NCBI RefSeq assembly: GCF_019710475.1
Contig: NZ_JAJFAX010000016.1
Location: forward strand, 24,094-88,093
Source of the DNA: Glycomyces sp. TRM65418
GTDB taxonomy: Bacteria > Actinomycetota > Actinomycetes > Mycobacteriales > Micromonosporaceae
Length of the DNA: 64,000 nt
Direction: 5' to 3'
Shown: one piece after another, positions 23,566-32,598 of the stretch
Numbering within the stretch: position 1 is the stretch's first letter
How the letters are laid out: every line of letters starts with the position of its first letter
The notes under the pieces: generated by a model
Databases searched by the model: none
What the model saw: only the letters and a program-made list of their open reading frames with translations
Told to the model about the DNA's origin: nothing
Program-made: the position numbers and the translations under genes

Positions 23566-24585
23566 ATGGCGACATCGCGAGGGGCGCGCCAGTTGACGAT
23601 CAAAGAGGTCGCGCGACGCGCCGGAGTGAGCCCGATGACCGTCTCCCGCACACTCGCCGGGGGCAGGAACGTCCGGCCCGATCTGCAAGAGCGCGTCATG
23701 ACGGCCGTCCGCGAACTCGGCTACTACCGCAACGAGAACGCTCGCAGCCTCCGCCCCGGGCAGCCCAGCGGGCTCATCGGGGTCGCGATCACGAACCTCG
23801 CGAACCCCTACTACGGCAACTTCGCGCTCGGCGTCGAGGAGGTCGCCGCCGAGCACGGCCGGCGGATCCTCCTCGGCAACACGGGTGAGGACGACGCGCG
23901 CGAACGGCAGCTCGTCAGCGACTTCATCGGACGCCAGGTCGACGGGCTCATCCTCGTGCCGACCAGCGGCGACGCCGAGCACCTGCGGCCCGAGCGCCTC
24001 GGCGACGTCCCGCTCGTGCTCGCCTCCCGCCGCGTGCCCGGCCTGGACGTCGACACGGTGCTGCTCGACGACGTGGGCGGCGCCTACCGCGGCACAATCT
24101 CGCTGCTCGACGCCGGGCACACCCGCATCGGGTTCCTCGGGAACCGCAGCTCGGTGTTCACCGGCGAACGCCGCTACCGCGGCTACGAGCAGGCGATGAA
24201 CGAGCGCGGGGCGCCGATCGATCCCGCGATCGTCGCCCGGGACCAGCAGGACGTGACCGCGGCCAGCCGCGCCGCCAAGGCGATGCTCGACCTCGACGAG
24301 CCGCCGACGGCGATCTTCAGCGCCAACAACCGCAACACCATCGGCGCCCTGCGCGAGATCGGGCGGCGGATCCGCGACGACCTCCCCGGGCCCCGCCCCG
24401 CGATCGTGAGCTTCGACGACTTCGAGCTCTCCGAGCTCATGCCGGTGCCGGTCACCGTCATCGACCACGACGCGCGGCTGCTCGGACGCGAGGCGGCGAC
24501 CCTCCTGTTCGCGCGCCTCGACGGGGGCGACGAGACCGCCGCGCCCACCACGGTCGAATTGCCCGTCACCATCGAACATCCCTGA
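23566..24585 (+). CDS. LacI-family repressor of the sugar operon
   Basis: 339 residues. The HTH and hinge read LTIKEVARRAGVSPMTVSRT and LQERVMTAVRELGYYRNENA. The effector domain follows (GLIGVAITNLANPYYGNFAL, LGNTGEDDARERQLVSDFIG, TAIFSANNRNTIGALREIG). The start follows GGAGGGCGGGC. It lies just upstream of the ROK-PMI-ABC-glycosidase operon in the same direction. An 18-bp perfect palindrome occurs 41 bases past its stop. The inferred role is repression of the operon until a sugar derivative binds. Confidence 0.92.
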   Translation: MATSRGARQLTIKEVARRAGVSPMTVSRTLAGGRNVRPDLQERVMTAVRELGYYRNENARSLRPGQPSGLIGVAITNLANPYYGNFALGVEEVAAEHGRRILLGNTGEDDARERQLVSDFIGRQVDGLILVPTSGDAEHLRPERLGDVPLVLASRRVPGLDVDTVLLDDVGGAYRGTISLLDAGHTRIGFLGNRSSVFTGERRYRGYEQAMNERGAPIDPAIVARDQQDVTAASRAAKAMLDLDEPPTAIFSANNRNTIGALREIGRRIRDDLPGPRPAIVSFDDFELSELMPVPVTVIDHDARLLGREAATLLFARLDGGDETAAPTTVELPVTIEHP

Positions 24586-24626
24586 TATCTTGCCTCTGAC
24601 CAGGGGAGTTGCCAGTCTCGACAGTT

Positions 24627-24644
24627 GTTGGTAACGTTACCAAC
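24627..24644. promoter_or_regulatory. LacI operator of the sugar operon
   Basis: GTTGGTAACGTTACCAAC is an 18-bp perfect palindrome with the central CpG usual for LacI/GalR sites. It lies between the repressor gene and the ROK gene start at 24698. No second copy was noticed in the window. Confidence 0.8.
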
Positions 24645-24697
24645 CTCAAGCTCACCACCACGGTCTCGCGGCCCACGCACGAGGAAGGAGACGAGCG

Positions 24698-25579
24698 GTG
24701 GAACTCTGCATCGACTTCGGCGGCTCCGCGATCAAGCTCGGCGTCCTCGATCGTGGCGCGCCCCTCCGCACCGCCGCGATCCCCGTCGGCGAGGGCGACC
24801 TCGAGGCGACGCGGGACGCGGCGGCCGCGCTGGTCGCCGACTGCTCGCCGACCGCCGCCGGGATCGCGGTCCCCGGCGTCGTGGACCGCGCCGCCGGCCG
24901 GCTCGTGAAGGCGCACGACAAGCACCCCCGCCTCGGCGGCCTCGACCTCATCGCCTGGGCCGAGACCGCCTTCGGACTCCCGGCCGTGGTCGAGAACGAC
25001 GCCCGCGCCGCGCTCGTCGGCGAGATCACCACCGGCTCGGCCGCCGGAGCCCGGGACGCCGTCCTCATGACCCTCGGCACCGGGATCGGCACCGCCGCCG
25101 CCATGGACGGCACCGTCCTCAGAGGAGCCCACGACCACGCGGGCATCCTCGGCGGCCACCTCACCGTCGACCTCGACGCCGCGACCTGCAACTGCGGCAA
25201 CGTCGGCTGCGCCGAATCGATCGCCGGAGCCTGGGCCCTCCGACGCGACCTCGCCGCCCGCGGCGACGCGGTCACCGACGTCGAAGCGCTGTTCGCCGCC
25301 GCCGCAGTAGGCGACGAAGCCGCCCTCGCCCTCCGCGACCGCGCCATCCGCGCCTGGGGCGCCACCGCCGTGTCCCTGTGCCACGCCTACGACCCGGAGG
25401 TCGTCATCCTCTCCGGCGGCGTCATGCGCGCCGGCCGCGCCGTCGCCGAACCCGTCGAAGCGCACGTCCGGAAGCACCTCTGGACCAGCTCGCACCGGCC
25501 CGCCTTCGTCATCCCCGACCGACCCGACCTCTCGGTGCTGCGCGGACTCGCCGTCCTCGCCGCCGAACACCACCGCTGA
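24698..25579 (+). CDS. ROK-family sugar kinase
   Basis: 293 residues from the GTG at 24698 behind AAGGAG. There is no N-terminal HTH, so it is a kinase rather than a NagC-type repressor. The phosphate loop is IDFGGSAIKLGVLD (4-17) in place of the usual DxGGT. Catalytic Asp is in VVENDARAALVGE, followed by LMTLGTGIGTAAAMDG. The zinc-site motif CNCGNVGCAESIAG is present with the preceding His (AGILGGH). Relatives phosphorylate glucose, mannose, fructose or amino sugars. Next to an isomerase-like gene, mannose or fructose is plausible. First gene of the operon after the operator. Confidence 0.88.
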   Translation: MELCIDFGGSAIKLGVLDRGAPLRTAAIPVGEGDLEATRDAAAALVADCSPTAAGIAVPGVVDRAAGRLVKAHDKHPRLGGLDLIAWAETAFGLPAVVENDARAALVGEITTGSAAGARDAVLMTLGTGIGTAAAMDGTVLRGAHDHAGILGGHLTVDLDAATCNCGNVGCAESIAGAWALRRDLAARGDAVTDVEALFAAAAVGDEAALALRDRAIRAWGATAVSLCHAYDPEVVILSGGVMRAGRAVAEPVEAHVRKHLWTSSHRPAFVIPDRPDLSVLRGLAVLAAEHHR

Positions 25580-25589
25580 AGGAGCGACC

Positions 25590-27419
25590 TTGACCACCGC
25601 CAGTCCGTCCCCCGCCGGTCCGACCGGAAGCTACGTCAAGCAGCCGACCGTGCCGCTGCCGGCGGAGGCCCGCGTGCTCCACGGTGCTCCGGCCTGGGCC
25701 GAGGCCGCGGCGCTCGCGACCGAGCGGGCCGCCGGGCGCGCACCGCTGCTCGTCGTCGACGCCTACCCCGGTGCGGACCTCCCGCGCATCGGGGAGGCGA
25801 TCGCCGCCGCGCTCCCGCAGTGGCGGCTGGTCGACGTCGAGGACGCCGCCGCCCTCCCGATCGAGCAGATCGACGCCCGCATCGCCGACAACCTCACCGA
25901 CGACCGCGTCTTCGGCGTCCTCTCGCACGCCACCGTGGACGCCTTCTACGACGCCGAACGCCTCGACAAGCTCGCCGTCGAAGTGGACGGCGACGACGGG
26001 CCCGTCGTCCTCCTCGGCTGGGGCGCCGACCTCATCGCCCGCCGCACCGGCGCCCCGTACGCGCTCGTCCTCGCGGACATGGCCCGCTGGGAGATCCAGC
26101 AGCGCCAGCGCGCCGGGGCCGCGAACTGGCGGGCCCGGAACCCGGGGGAGGACCAGCTGCGCAAGTACAAGCGAGGGTTCTTCGTGGAATGGCGCGTGGC
26201 CGACCGCCACAAGCGCACCCTGTTCGACCGGGTCGACTTCCTGCTCGACGCCAACGCGATCGGCGCCGCCGAGCCGACCTCCCGCGAGGCCGGCATGATC
26301 ACCGGCGAGGCCTTCCGCACCGCGATCGCGAACGCCGCGCGCCGTCCGTTCCGCGTCGTGCCCTTCTTCGACCCCGGTTCGTGGGGCGGCCAGTGGATGA
26401 AGCGCCGGTTCGGCCTCGACCCGGCGAAGCCGAACTACGCGTGGTGCTTCGACTGCGTCCCGGAGGAGAACTCGCTGCTCCTCGAAGACGCCGAGGGCGC
26501 CGTCGTCGAGATCCCCTCCCTGGACCTGGTGTTCACGCAGCCGAAGGCGCTGCTGGGGGAGCGGACCTACGCGCGCTTCGGCGCCGAGTTCCCGATCCGG
26601 TTCGACTTCCTCGACACCATGGAGGGCGGCAACCTCTCCCTCCAGGTGCACCCGCTCACCGACTACATCCAGCAGACGTTCGGCATGCACTACACGCAGG
26701 ACGAGTCGTACTACATGCTCGACGCCGGGGACGACGCCCGCGTCTACCTCGGGTTCAAGGACGGCGTCGACAAGGACGCGATGATGGAGGACCTGCGCGC
26801 CGCGCAGACCGGCGAGCGCCCCTTCGAGGCCGAGAAGTACGTGAACACCTTCCCCGCCAAGAAACACGACCACTTCCTCATCCCGGCCGGCACCGTCCAC
26901 AGCTCCGGCGCGAACTCGATGGTCCTCGAGATCTCCGCGACCCCGTTCATCTTCACCTTCAAGCTCTGGGACTGGGGGCGCCTCGGCCTCGACGGCATCC
27001 CCCGCCCCGTCCACCTGGACCACGGCGAACGGAACCTCGTGTGGAGCCGGGACGCGGGCTGGACCGAGGAGCAGCTCGTCAACCGGGTCGAGGTCGTGTC
27101 CGCCGACGGCGACGTCGTGGAGGAACGCACCGGGCTGCACGAACTCGAGTTCATCGAGGTCCGCCGCCACTGGTTCGCCGAGGAGGCCGCCCACGACACC
27201 GAGGGCACCGTGAACGTGCTCAACCTCGTGGAAGGCGACGAGGTCGAGGTCGTCAGCCCCACCGGCGCGTTCGACCCGTACGAGATCCACTACGCCGAGA
27301 CGTTCATCGTGCCGGCGGCGGTCGGCCCCTACGTCGTCCGCCGCACCGCCCGCTCGCGCAGTGAGCGCTTCGCGACCGTCAAGGCCTCCGTCCGCGGCAC
27401 TCGCGTCGGCGAGGCCTGA
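25590..27419 (+). CDS. Two-domain class I mannose-6-phosphate isomerase-like protein
   Basis: 609 residues, well beyond the roughly 300-400 of ordinary ManA. Residues 1-230 look like a kinase-type P-loop fold without a Walker A lysine motif (PLLVVDAYPGADLPRIGEAI, RVFGVLSHATVDAFYD, GPVVLLGWGADLIA, FDRVDFLLDANAIGAA). Residues from about 260 form the cupin isomerase, with metal-site motifs GGNLSLQVHPLTDY, MHYTQDESYYML and PAGTVHSSGANS and a C-terminal HYAETFIVPA. The predicted role is interconversion of mannose and fructose phosphates fed by the ABC importer. What the N-terminal domain does is open. The gene starts 10 bases after the ROK stop. Confidence 0.75.
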   Translation: MTTASPSPAGPTGSYVKQPTVPLPAEARVLHGAPAWAEAAALATERAAGRAPLLVVDAYPGADLPRIGEAIAAALPQWRLVDVEDAAALPIEQIDARIADNLTDDRVFGVLSHATVDAFYDAERLDKLAVEVDGDDGPVVLLGWGADLIARRTGAPYALVLADMARWEIQQRQRAGAANWRARNPGEDQLRKYKRGFFVEWRVADRHKRTLFDRVDFLLDANAIGAAEPTSREAGMITGEAFRTAIANAARRPFRVVPFFDPGSWGGQWMKRRFGLDPAKPNYAWCFDCVPEENSLLLEDAEGAVVEIPSLDLVFTQPKALLGERTYARFGAEFPIRFDFLDTMEGGNLSLQVHPLTDYIQQTFGMHYTQDESYYMLDAGDDARVYLGFKDGVDKDAMMEDLRAAQTGERPFEAEKYVNTFPAKKHDHFLIPAGTVHSSGANSMVLEISATPFIFTFKLWDWGRLGLDGIPRPVHLDHGERNLVWSRDAGWTEEQLVNRVEVVSADGDVVEERTGLHELEFIEVRRHWFAEEAAHDTEGTVNVLNLVEGDEVEVVSPTGAFDPYEIHYAETFIVPAAVGPYVVRRTARSRSERFATVKASVRGTRVGEA

Positions 27420-27476
27420 CACCGACTTCGGGCGGCCCCTCGTCGCCCCGAACCGACAAGAACAAAGGAGTTCCCA

Positions 27477-28733
27477 ATGCGAACCAGGAAGATCCCCCTC
27501 GCCGTCGCCCTCGCCGCCGGGCTGGTGCTCACCGCCTGCGGCGGAGGCGGCGAGGACGACGGCGCGACCACCGGCACGCTCGACTTCTACACGAACAAGG
27601 CCGCGTGGGAGCCCGACTTCGACGAGCTCAACGCGACCAGCGAATCCGACGCCGACATCACGCTGAACACGACCGGCTACTCCGACGCCGACCAGTACGA
27701 CGCGTTCATCAAGCAGTCCTTCCGCACGGACAAGAGCCCCGGGCTCTTCACCTGGCAGACCGGCCCCTCGCTCGCCGAACTCGTCGACGAGGGCCTCGTC
27801 GCGGAGACCACCGACATCTGGACCGAGGCCGTGGACGAGGGCTGGGTCGCCGCCGACATGCGCGAGGCCTACACCTTCGACGGCAAGCAGTACTGCGTCC
27901 CGATGAACATCGCCTACTGGGTGATGTACTACAACAAGCACGTCTTCGAAGAGCAGGGCCTCGAAGAGCCCACCACCTGGGCCGAACTCGACGCGATCGC
28001 CGAGCGGCTCACCGAAGCCGGGATCACGCCCTACTACCAGACCAGCACGCTGTTCACCTTCCCGTGGTTCCAGCAGCTCGTCGCCGGCACCGACCCCGAG
28101 CTCTACAACGGACTCGCCACCGGCGAGGTGCAGTACACCGACCCGCGGATCGTCGCGATCATGGAGACCTGGCGCGACCAGCAGGAAGCGGGCTGGTTCA
28201 GCGACGCCGGCAGCACGGTCGACCCGGCCGTCGGCCTCAAGCAGGGCGACTTCGCGATGATCAACTTCGGGTCGTTCTTCAACGGCTCGCTCGACGGGGC
28301 CGGCATGGTCTCCGGCGAGGACTACGACATGTTCGTCATCCCCGCGGTGAACCCCGACCTCGCCAAGACCCCGGTCGCCGTCGAATCCGGACCGCTCTGC
28401 GTCGCCGAGAACTCCTCGCAGAAGACGCTCGGCCTGGCCTACTCCGAATGGTGGATGTCGCCCGAGGCGCAGACCGCGTGGAGCGAAGCCCGCGGCGACG
28501 TCGCGTTCAACCCGAAGGCCACCGTCGCCGACCCGATGCTCGAAGAGCTCGGCACGACCGTCTCCGGTGACGACTACGAGCTCTACGACCGGTACTACGA
28601 GGCCACGCCCACGCCGATCCTCACCGTCGCGCTCGAGCAGTTCGGCGCGTTCATCGCCGACCCGGGCGACCCGCTGCCGTACCTGGAGACGATCCAGGCC
28701 GAGGCCGACGACTACTGGGCAGACCAGGAGTAG
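27477..28733 (+). CDS. Extracellular sugar-binding lipoprotein of ABC importer
   Basis: 418 residues. The signal peptide ends in the lipobox VLTAC with lipidated Cys21, followed by a Gly/Glu/Asp linker. The mature part is a family-1 solute-binding protein (YWVMYYNKHVFEEQGLEEPT, TTWAELDAIAERLTEAGITP, FTFPWFQQLVAG, GDFAMINFGSFF). It captures a sugar outside the cell for the two permeases that follow. The start follows AAAGGAG. The gene is part of the operon behind the LacI operator. No specificity can be read. Confidence 0.93.
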   Translation: MRTRKIPLAVALAAGLVLTACGGGGEDDGATTGTLDFYTNKAAWEPDFDELNATSESDADITLNTTGYSDADQYDAFIKQSFRTDKSPGLFTWQTGPSLAELVDEGLVAETTDIWTEAVDEGWVAADMREAYTFDGKQYCVPMNIAYWVMYYNKHVFEEQGLEEPTTWAELDAIAERLTEAGITPYYQTSTLFTFPWFQQLVAGTDPELYNGLATGEVQYTDPRIVAIMETWRDQQEAGWFSDAGSTVDPAVGLKQGDFAMINFGSFFNGSLDGAGMVSGEDYDMFVIPAVNPDLAKTPVAVESGPLCVAENSSQKTLGLAYSEWWMSPEAQTAWSEARGDVAFNPKATVADPMLEELGTTVSGDDYELYDRYYEATPTPILTVALEQFGAFIADPGDPLPYLETIQAEADDYWADQE

Positions 28734-28739
28734 CACCCG

Positions 28740-29639
28740 ATGACGTCCGACAAGACCCCGACGGTGAAGGCCCCCAAGGACCCGTACCGCTGGTCGGCCC
28801 TGGGGTTCATCGCACCGGGCGTCCTCTTCGTGGCGGTGCTGCTGTACCTGCCGCTGCTGTGGACGACCTTCCTCAGCCTCACCGAGTACAACGGCCTGGG
28901 CGACCCCGAATGGGTCGGCGTCGAGAACTACGTCGAGATGTTCGACGACCCGCAGTTCCTCGGCTCCGTGTTCAACACGCTGCTGTGGGTCGTCGGCACC
29001 CTCCTCGTCCCGGTGGGCATCGGGCTCGGGGTCGCCCTGCTCACCTGGAACCTCGCCGGCGGCAGCTGGCTGCGGCTGCCGTTCCTCATCCCGTACGCCC
29101 TCTCGGGCATCGGGGTGGCGGTGATCTGGTCGTTCATCCTCGGCGGCGACGGCGCGCTCGACCAGGCGCTCGCCGCCTTCGGGATCGTCGACACGCCCCG
29201 CTGGCTCGTCGACGCCCCGCTCAACACGGTCGTGATGATCCTCGCGACCGCCTGGCAGGGCGTCGGCGTGAACGCCCTGCTCTTCACGATCGGCCTCCAG
29301 TCGATCCCCAAGGAGCCCCTCGAAGCGGCCCGGATGGACGGCGCGACGGGCCTGCGGCTCTTCCGCAGCATCCTGTGGCCCATGCTGCGCCCGCTCACCG
29401 CGGTCGTCGTCGGGCTCTCGATCGTCGCCAGCCTGAAGACGTTCGACATCGTGCAGGGCATGACCAAGGGCGGGCCGGGCCGCGAATCCGAGACGCTCGC
29501 GCTGACGATGTACAAGGAGACCTTCGTGAACAGCGAATACGGCCTGGGCTCGGCGATCGCGGTGTTCCTCACGGTCGTGACGCTCGCCGCCGCGATCCTC
29601 TACCTGCGCGAGCAGCTGTCCCGGAAGCACGAGGCCTGA
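28740..29639 (+). CDS. ABC sugar importer permease, MalF/UgpA type
   Basis: 299 residues with six membrane helices. The first helix is ALGFIAPGVLFVAVLLYLPL, and an N-terminal tail of about 15 residues faces the cytoplasm. The EAA loop for ATPase contact is PKEPLEAARMDGATGLRLFR, near residue 200. It starts 6 bases after the binding-protein stop and is followed 2 bases later by the second permease. No ATPase gene lies in the operon, so a shared MsiK-type ATPase encoded elsewhere is likely. Confidence 0.92.
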   Translation: MTSDKTPTVKAPKDPYRWSALGFIAPGVLFVAVLLYLPLLWTTFLSLTEYNGLGDPEWVGVENYVEMFDDPQFLGSVFNTLLWVVGTLLVPVGIGLGVALLTWNLAGGSWLRLPFLIPYALSGIGVAVIWSFILGGDGALDQALAAFGIVDTPRWLVDAPLNTVVMILATAWQGVGVNALLFTIGLQSIPKEPLEAARMDGATGLRLFRSILWPMLRPLTAVVVGLSIVASLKTFDIVQGMTKGGPGRESETLALTMYKETFVNSEYGLGSAIAVFLTVVTLAAAILYLREQLSRKHEA

Positions 29640-29641
29640 CC

Positions 29642-30454
29642 ATGTCACGAGTCATCCGCACCGGCGTCCTCATCGTCCTCGGCCTGATCTGGCTGCTGCC
29701 GGTGTACCTGCTCCTGATCAACGCCGCGAAGGCGCCGGAGACGTTCACGACCGCCGAGTCGTGGCGGCCCACCGACTTCTCGCTGTTCGGGAACATCGCC
29801 GAGGCCATGCGGCTGTCCGGGCTCGGTGAGAGCGTCGCCAGCACCCTGCTCTACGCGGTCGTCTCGCCCGCGATCGCCGTTCTGATCGGCTCCGCCGCGG
29901 GCTTCGCGATCGTCGCGCTCCGTCTGCGGCACGGGTTCGCCTGGTTCGTCGCGATCTTCGGCGGCACCGTCTTCCCGCTCCAGATGATCCTGCTGCCGAT
30001 GTTCGACGCGTACTCGCGCACGGGCCTGTTCGACACCCGGACCGGCATGGTCATCGTCTACACGGCGATCTCGGTCCCGTTCTCGGCGTTCGTGATGCGC
30101 AACTTCTTCACCGGCATCGCGCACAACGTCTTCGAGGCGGCCGTGCTCGACGGCGCGTCCACCCTGCGCATCTTCACCCGGGTGTACCTGCCGATGGCCT
30201 CGAGCGCGCTCGTCGCGATCTTCATCCTGCAGGCCACGTTCATCTGGAACGACTTCCTGCTCGGCCTCACCCTCAGCCAGTCCGACACCGTGCGGCCCAT
30301 CGTGACCAGCCTCGCCGGGATGCAGAGCACCTACGGCGGCGCGCAGATGTCGACCGTGCTCGCCGGCGGCCTGCTCGTCTCGCTGCCCACGGTCGTGCTC
30401 TTCCTCTGCACGCAGAAGTTCTTCGCCCGCGGCCTCGCCCTCGGGCAGTACTAG
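29642..30454 (+). CDS. ABC sugar importer permease, MalG/UgpE type
   Basis: 270 residues with six membrane helices (TGVLIVLGLIWLLPVYLLLI at the start). The EAA loop is AHNVFEAAVLDGASTLRIFT followed by RVYLPM. The C-terminus FFARGLALGQY is typical of MalG-like permeases. It forms the membrane pore with the preceding permease. It begins 2 bases after that gene's stop and is followed 8 bases later by the glycosidase gene. Confidence 0.92.
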   Translation: MSRVIRTGVLIVLGLIWLLPVYLLLINAAKAPETFTTAESWRPTDFSLFGNIAEAMRLSGLGESVASTLLYAVVSPAIAVLIGSAAGFAIVALRLRHGFAWFVAIFGGTVFPLQMILLPMFDAYSRTGLFDTRTGMVIVYTAISVPFSAFVMRNFFTGIAHNVFEAAVLDGASTLRIFTRVYLPMASSALVAIFILQATFIWNDFLLGLTLSQSDTVRPIVTSLAGMQSTYGGAQMSTVLAGGLLVSLPTVVLFLCTQKFFARGLALGQY

Positions 30455-30462
30455 GAGTCCTC

Positions 30463-32598
30463 ATGCGCCCTGCCGCCTCGCGCACCGTCCCCACGGTCGA
30501 CGACCTCGCCGCCGACCCGGTCACGCACCACTACGACGACATGATCGCGCCCAGCGGGCTCACCAACCTGCTCGGCACCGCCCGAGTCGAGCACGACCTC
30601 ACCGCGATCAGTGCCGTCACGTTCCCGCCCGTCTCCCAAGGCCCCACCCGGACCGCGGCGTGCTTCGTGGACGGACGCCTGCTGGAGTCCTACGGCGCGC
30701 CGATCACGCACGAATGGCGTCCCGACCGGGTGCGCCGCAGCGTGTCCCTCCCCGGGCTCGACCTCGCCACCGTCACGGTGTGCGCCCCCGGCCGGGCCGG
30801 CGTCGCCGTCGACGTCAGCGTCACCAACACCGGCGACGCGCCCCGGACCGTCCCGGTCGCGCTCTCGCTCGCCGCCGCGGCGACCCGATCCGGGACGGCC
30901 TGGCTCGACGCGGTCGCCCCCGAGGAACGCAACCGCGCCACCGCCGCGCCCTCGCGCCTGGTCTTCGCGAACGAGGCGGGCACGGCCTGGAGCGTTCAAG
31001 GCGTCGACACCGACGCCGAGGTGCGGCTCTCCGGCATTGCCCCCGCCGCGGGGGAGCACGAGGTCGGCATCGGCGGCATCGAGCGCGGCGGCGAGGTCCG
31101 CGTCAGCCTCGACGTCGCCCCCGGCGGGACGGCCCGATTCGGCTACGTCCACGCCGTCGGCGCCACCGAAGCGGCCGCCACCGCGGCCTTCGCCGCCATC
31201 GCCGCCGACGTCCCGGCCACCGTGGCCGCCGCCGAGTCCTTCTGGAACACGCAGCTCGACGCCGCCTTCCGGCCCGGGAACGGCGAGTTCTCCGGGCATC
31301 TGCCCACATTGGAGACCTCCTCCGACGCGCTGCGCCGCCTCTACTGGTGGGGCGCGCTCGGCGTCATCTGGTTCCGGCGCGACTTCGCGGGCAACGTCCT
31401 CGGACGCAGCTACGACACCCTCATGCCCAACTACTGGGCCACCACCACGTTCATCTGGGACTACAGCCTCAGCTCCATCACGCACGCGCTGCTCGACCCG
31501 GACGTCATGCGACGTCAGCTGTCGCACTGGATCGCCTCCGACATCCACACGCACTTCGGCACCTCGTCCCTCACGGGCGGGCCCGTCGGCCGCTGGTACT
31601 CGGTCAACGACTACGCGATGACCCGGCTCGTCCACGACTACCTCCGGTTCACCGGCGACACCGGCCTGCTCGACGAGTCCGCCGGCGGCCGTCCGGTGCG
31701 CGAGCATCTGCGCGACTGGGCCCTGGCCTGGCGCGGCCTGCGCGGCTCGTCCGCGCTGGCCGACTACGGCGAGATCGACAACCTCCTCGAATGCGTCAGC
31801 TCCTACACGCACGAGGTCGCGAGCCTCAACGCCGCGAACGTGTGGAACCTCCGCACCGCGGCCGAGATCCTCGCCGCCACCGGCGATCCCGACACGGCCG
31901 AGGACCTGGCGGCCGAAGCGGACGCCCTCGTCGGCGAGGTCGTCGACCTCTACCTGCCCGGCGCCGGGCACTTCGCCGCCCGCCAGCCCGACGGCACCCG
32001 CGTCCCGGTGCGGCACGTCTACGACTTCAGCGTCGTCGGCACCACCATCGCCGACGACCTCCCCGCCCGGGTGCGCGGGGAGATGGTCGACTTCTACCGG
32101 CGCGAACTCCAGACCGGGGTCTGGACGCGCTCACTGTCCCCAAGGGACCCCGACGCGAGCTTCAGCGTCCGCCCCGACCACCAGTGGAACGGCGCCTACC
32201 CCGCGTGGCCCGCGGACGCGGCCCGCTCGCTCGTCGCGCTCGGCGCGCCGTCCGCCGCCCTCGACTGGCTCCCCGGACTCGCCCGCTCCGCGAACCAGGG
32301 GCCGCCCGGGCAGGCGCACTTCACCGAGGAGGCCATGCCGCCGGTCAACGGCGGCGCGCGCAAAGCGCCTCCCCAGCTGCCGTACATCATCGACTGGGCC
32401 TGCTCCTCCGCCGGCGCCTATGTGGCCCTGGTGATCGAGTCGTTCTTCGGCGTCGATCCCAGCGTCGGCGACGACCGCCTCGACACCTCCCGCGCCTGCA
32501 TCGCCGACCTCGACCCCGACGCGGTGCTCCGCGGCCTGCGCATCGGCGACCGGCTCGTCGACGTCCACGCCGACGGCACCGTCACCGACGCGTCATGA
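30463..32598 (+). CDS. Cytoplasmic (alpha/alpha)6-type glycoside hydrolase
   Basis: 711 residues without signal peptide, so it acts on imported sugar. Residues 1-260 form a beta-sandwich (TVTVCAPGRAGVAVDVSVTN). From about 290 a helical toroid follows (LRRLYWWGALGVIWFRRDFA, MPNYWATTTFIWDYSLSSIT, VNDYAMTRLVHDYLRFTGDT, DYGEIDNLLECVSSYTHEVA). The WDYS and DYGEIDN acids are candidate catalytic residues. The layout recalls GH63-, GH37- and GH78-like enzymes, but I cannot name the family. It overlaps the esterase gene by ATGA. Confidence 0.7.
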   Translation: MRPAASRTVPTVDDLAADPVTHHYDDMIAPSGLTNLLGTARVEHDLTAISAVTFPPVSQGPTRTAACFVDGRLLESYGAPITHEWRPDRVRRSVSLPGLDLATVTVCAPGRAGVAVDVSVTNTGDAPRTVPVALSLAAAATRSGTAWLDAVAPEERNRATAAPSRLVFANEAGTAWSVQGVDTDAEVRLSGIAPAAGEHEVGIGGIERGGEVRVSLDVAPGGTARFGYVHAVGATEAAATAAFAAIAADVPATVAAAESFWNTQLDAAFRPGNGEFSGHLPTLETSSDALRRLYWWGALGVIWFRRDFAGNVLGRSYDTLMPNYWATTTFIWDYSLSSITHALLDPDVMRRQLSHWIASDIHTHFGTSSLTGGPVGRWYSVNDYAMTRLVHDYLRFTGDTGLLDESAGGRPVREHLRDWALAWRGLRGSSALADYGEIDNLLECVSSYTHEVASLNAANVWNLRTAAEILAATGDPDTAEDLAAEADALVGEVVDLYLPGAGHFAARQPDGTRVPVRHVYDFSVVGTTIADDLPARVRGEMVDFYRRELQTGVWTRSLSPRDPDASFSVRPDHQWNGAYPAWPADAARSLVALGAPSAALDWLPGLARSANQGPPGQAHFTEEAMPPVNGGARKAPPQLPYIIDWACSSAGAYVALVIESFFGVDPSVGDDRLDTSRACIADLDPDAVLRGLRIGDRLVDVHADGTVTDAS

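Noticed and set aside
25509..29648. Minus-strand open frame of 1379 codons across the sugar operon
   Set aside because: It is antisense to ROK, isomerase, binding-protein and permease genes that have clear domains. Its composition is that of a high-GC shadow frame.
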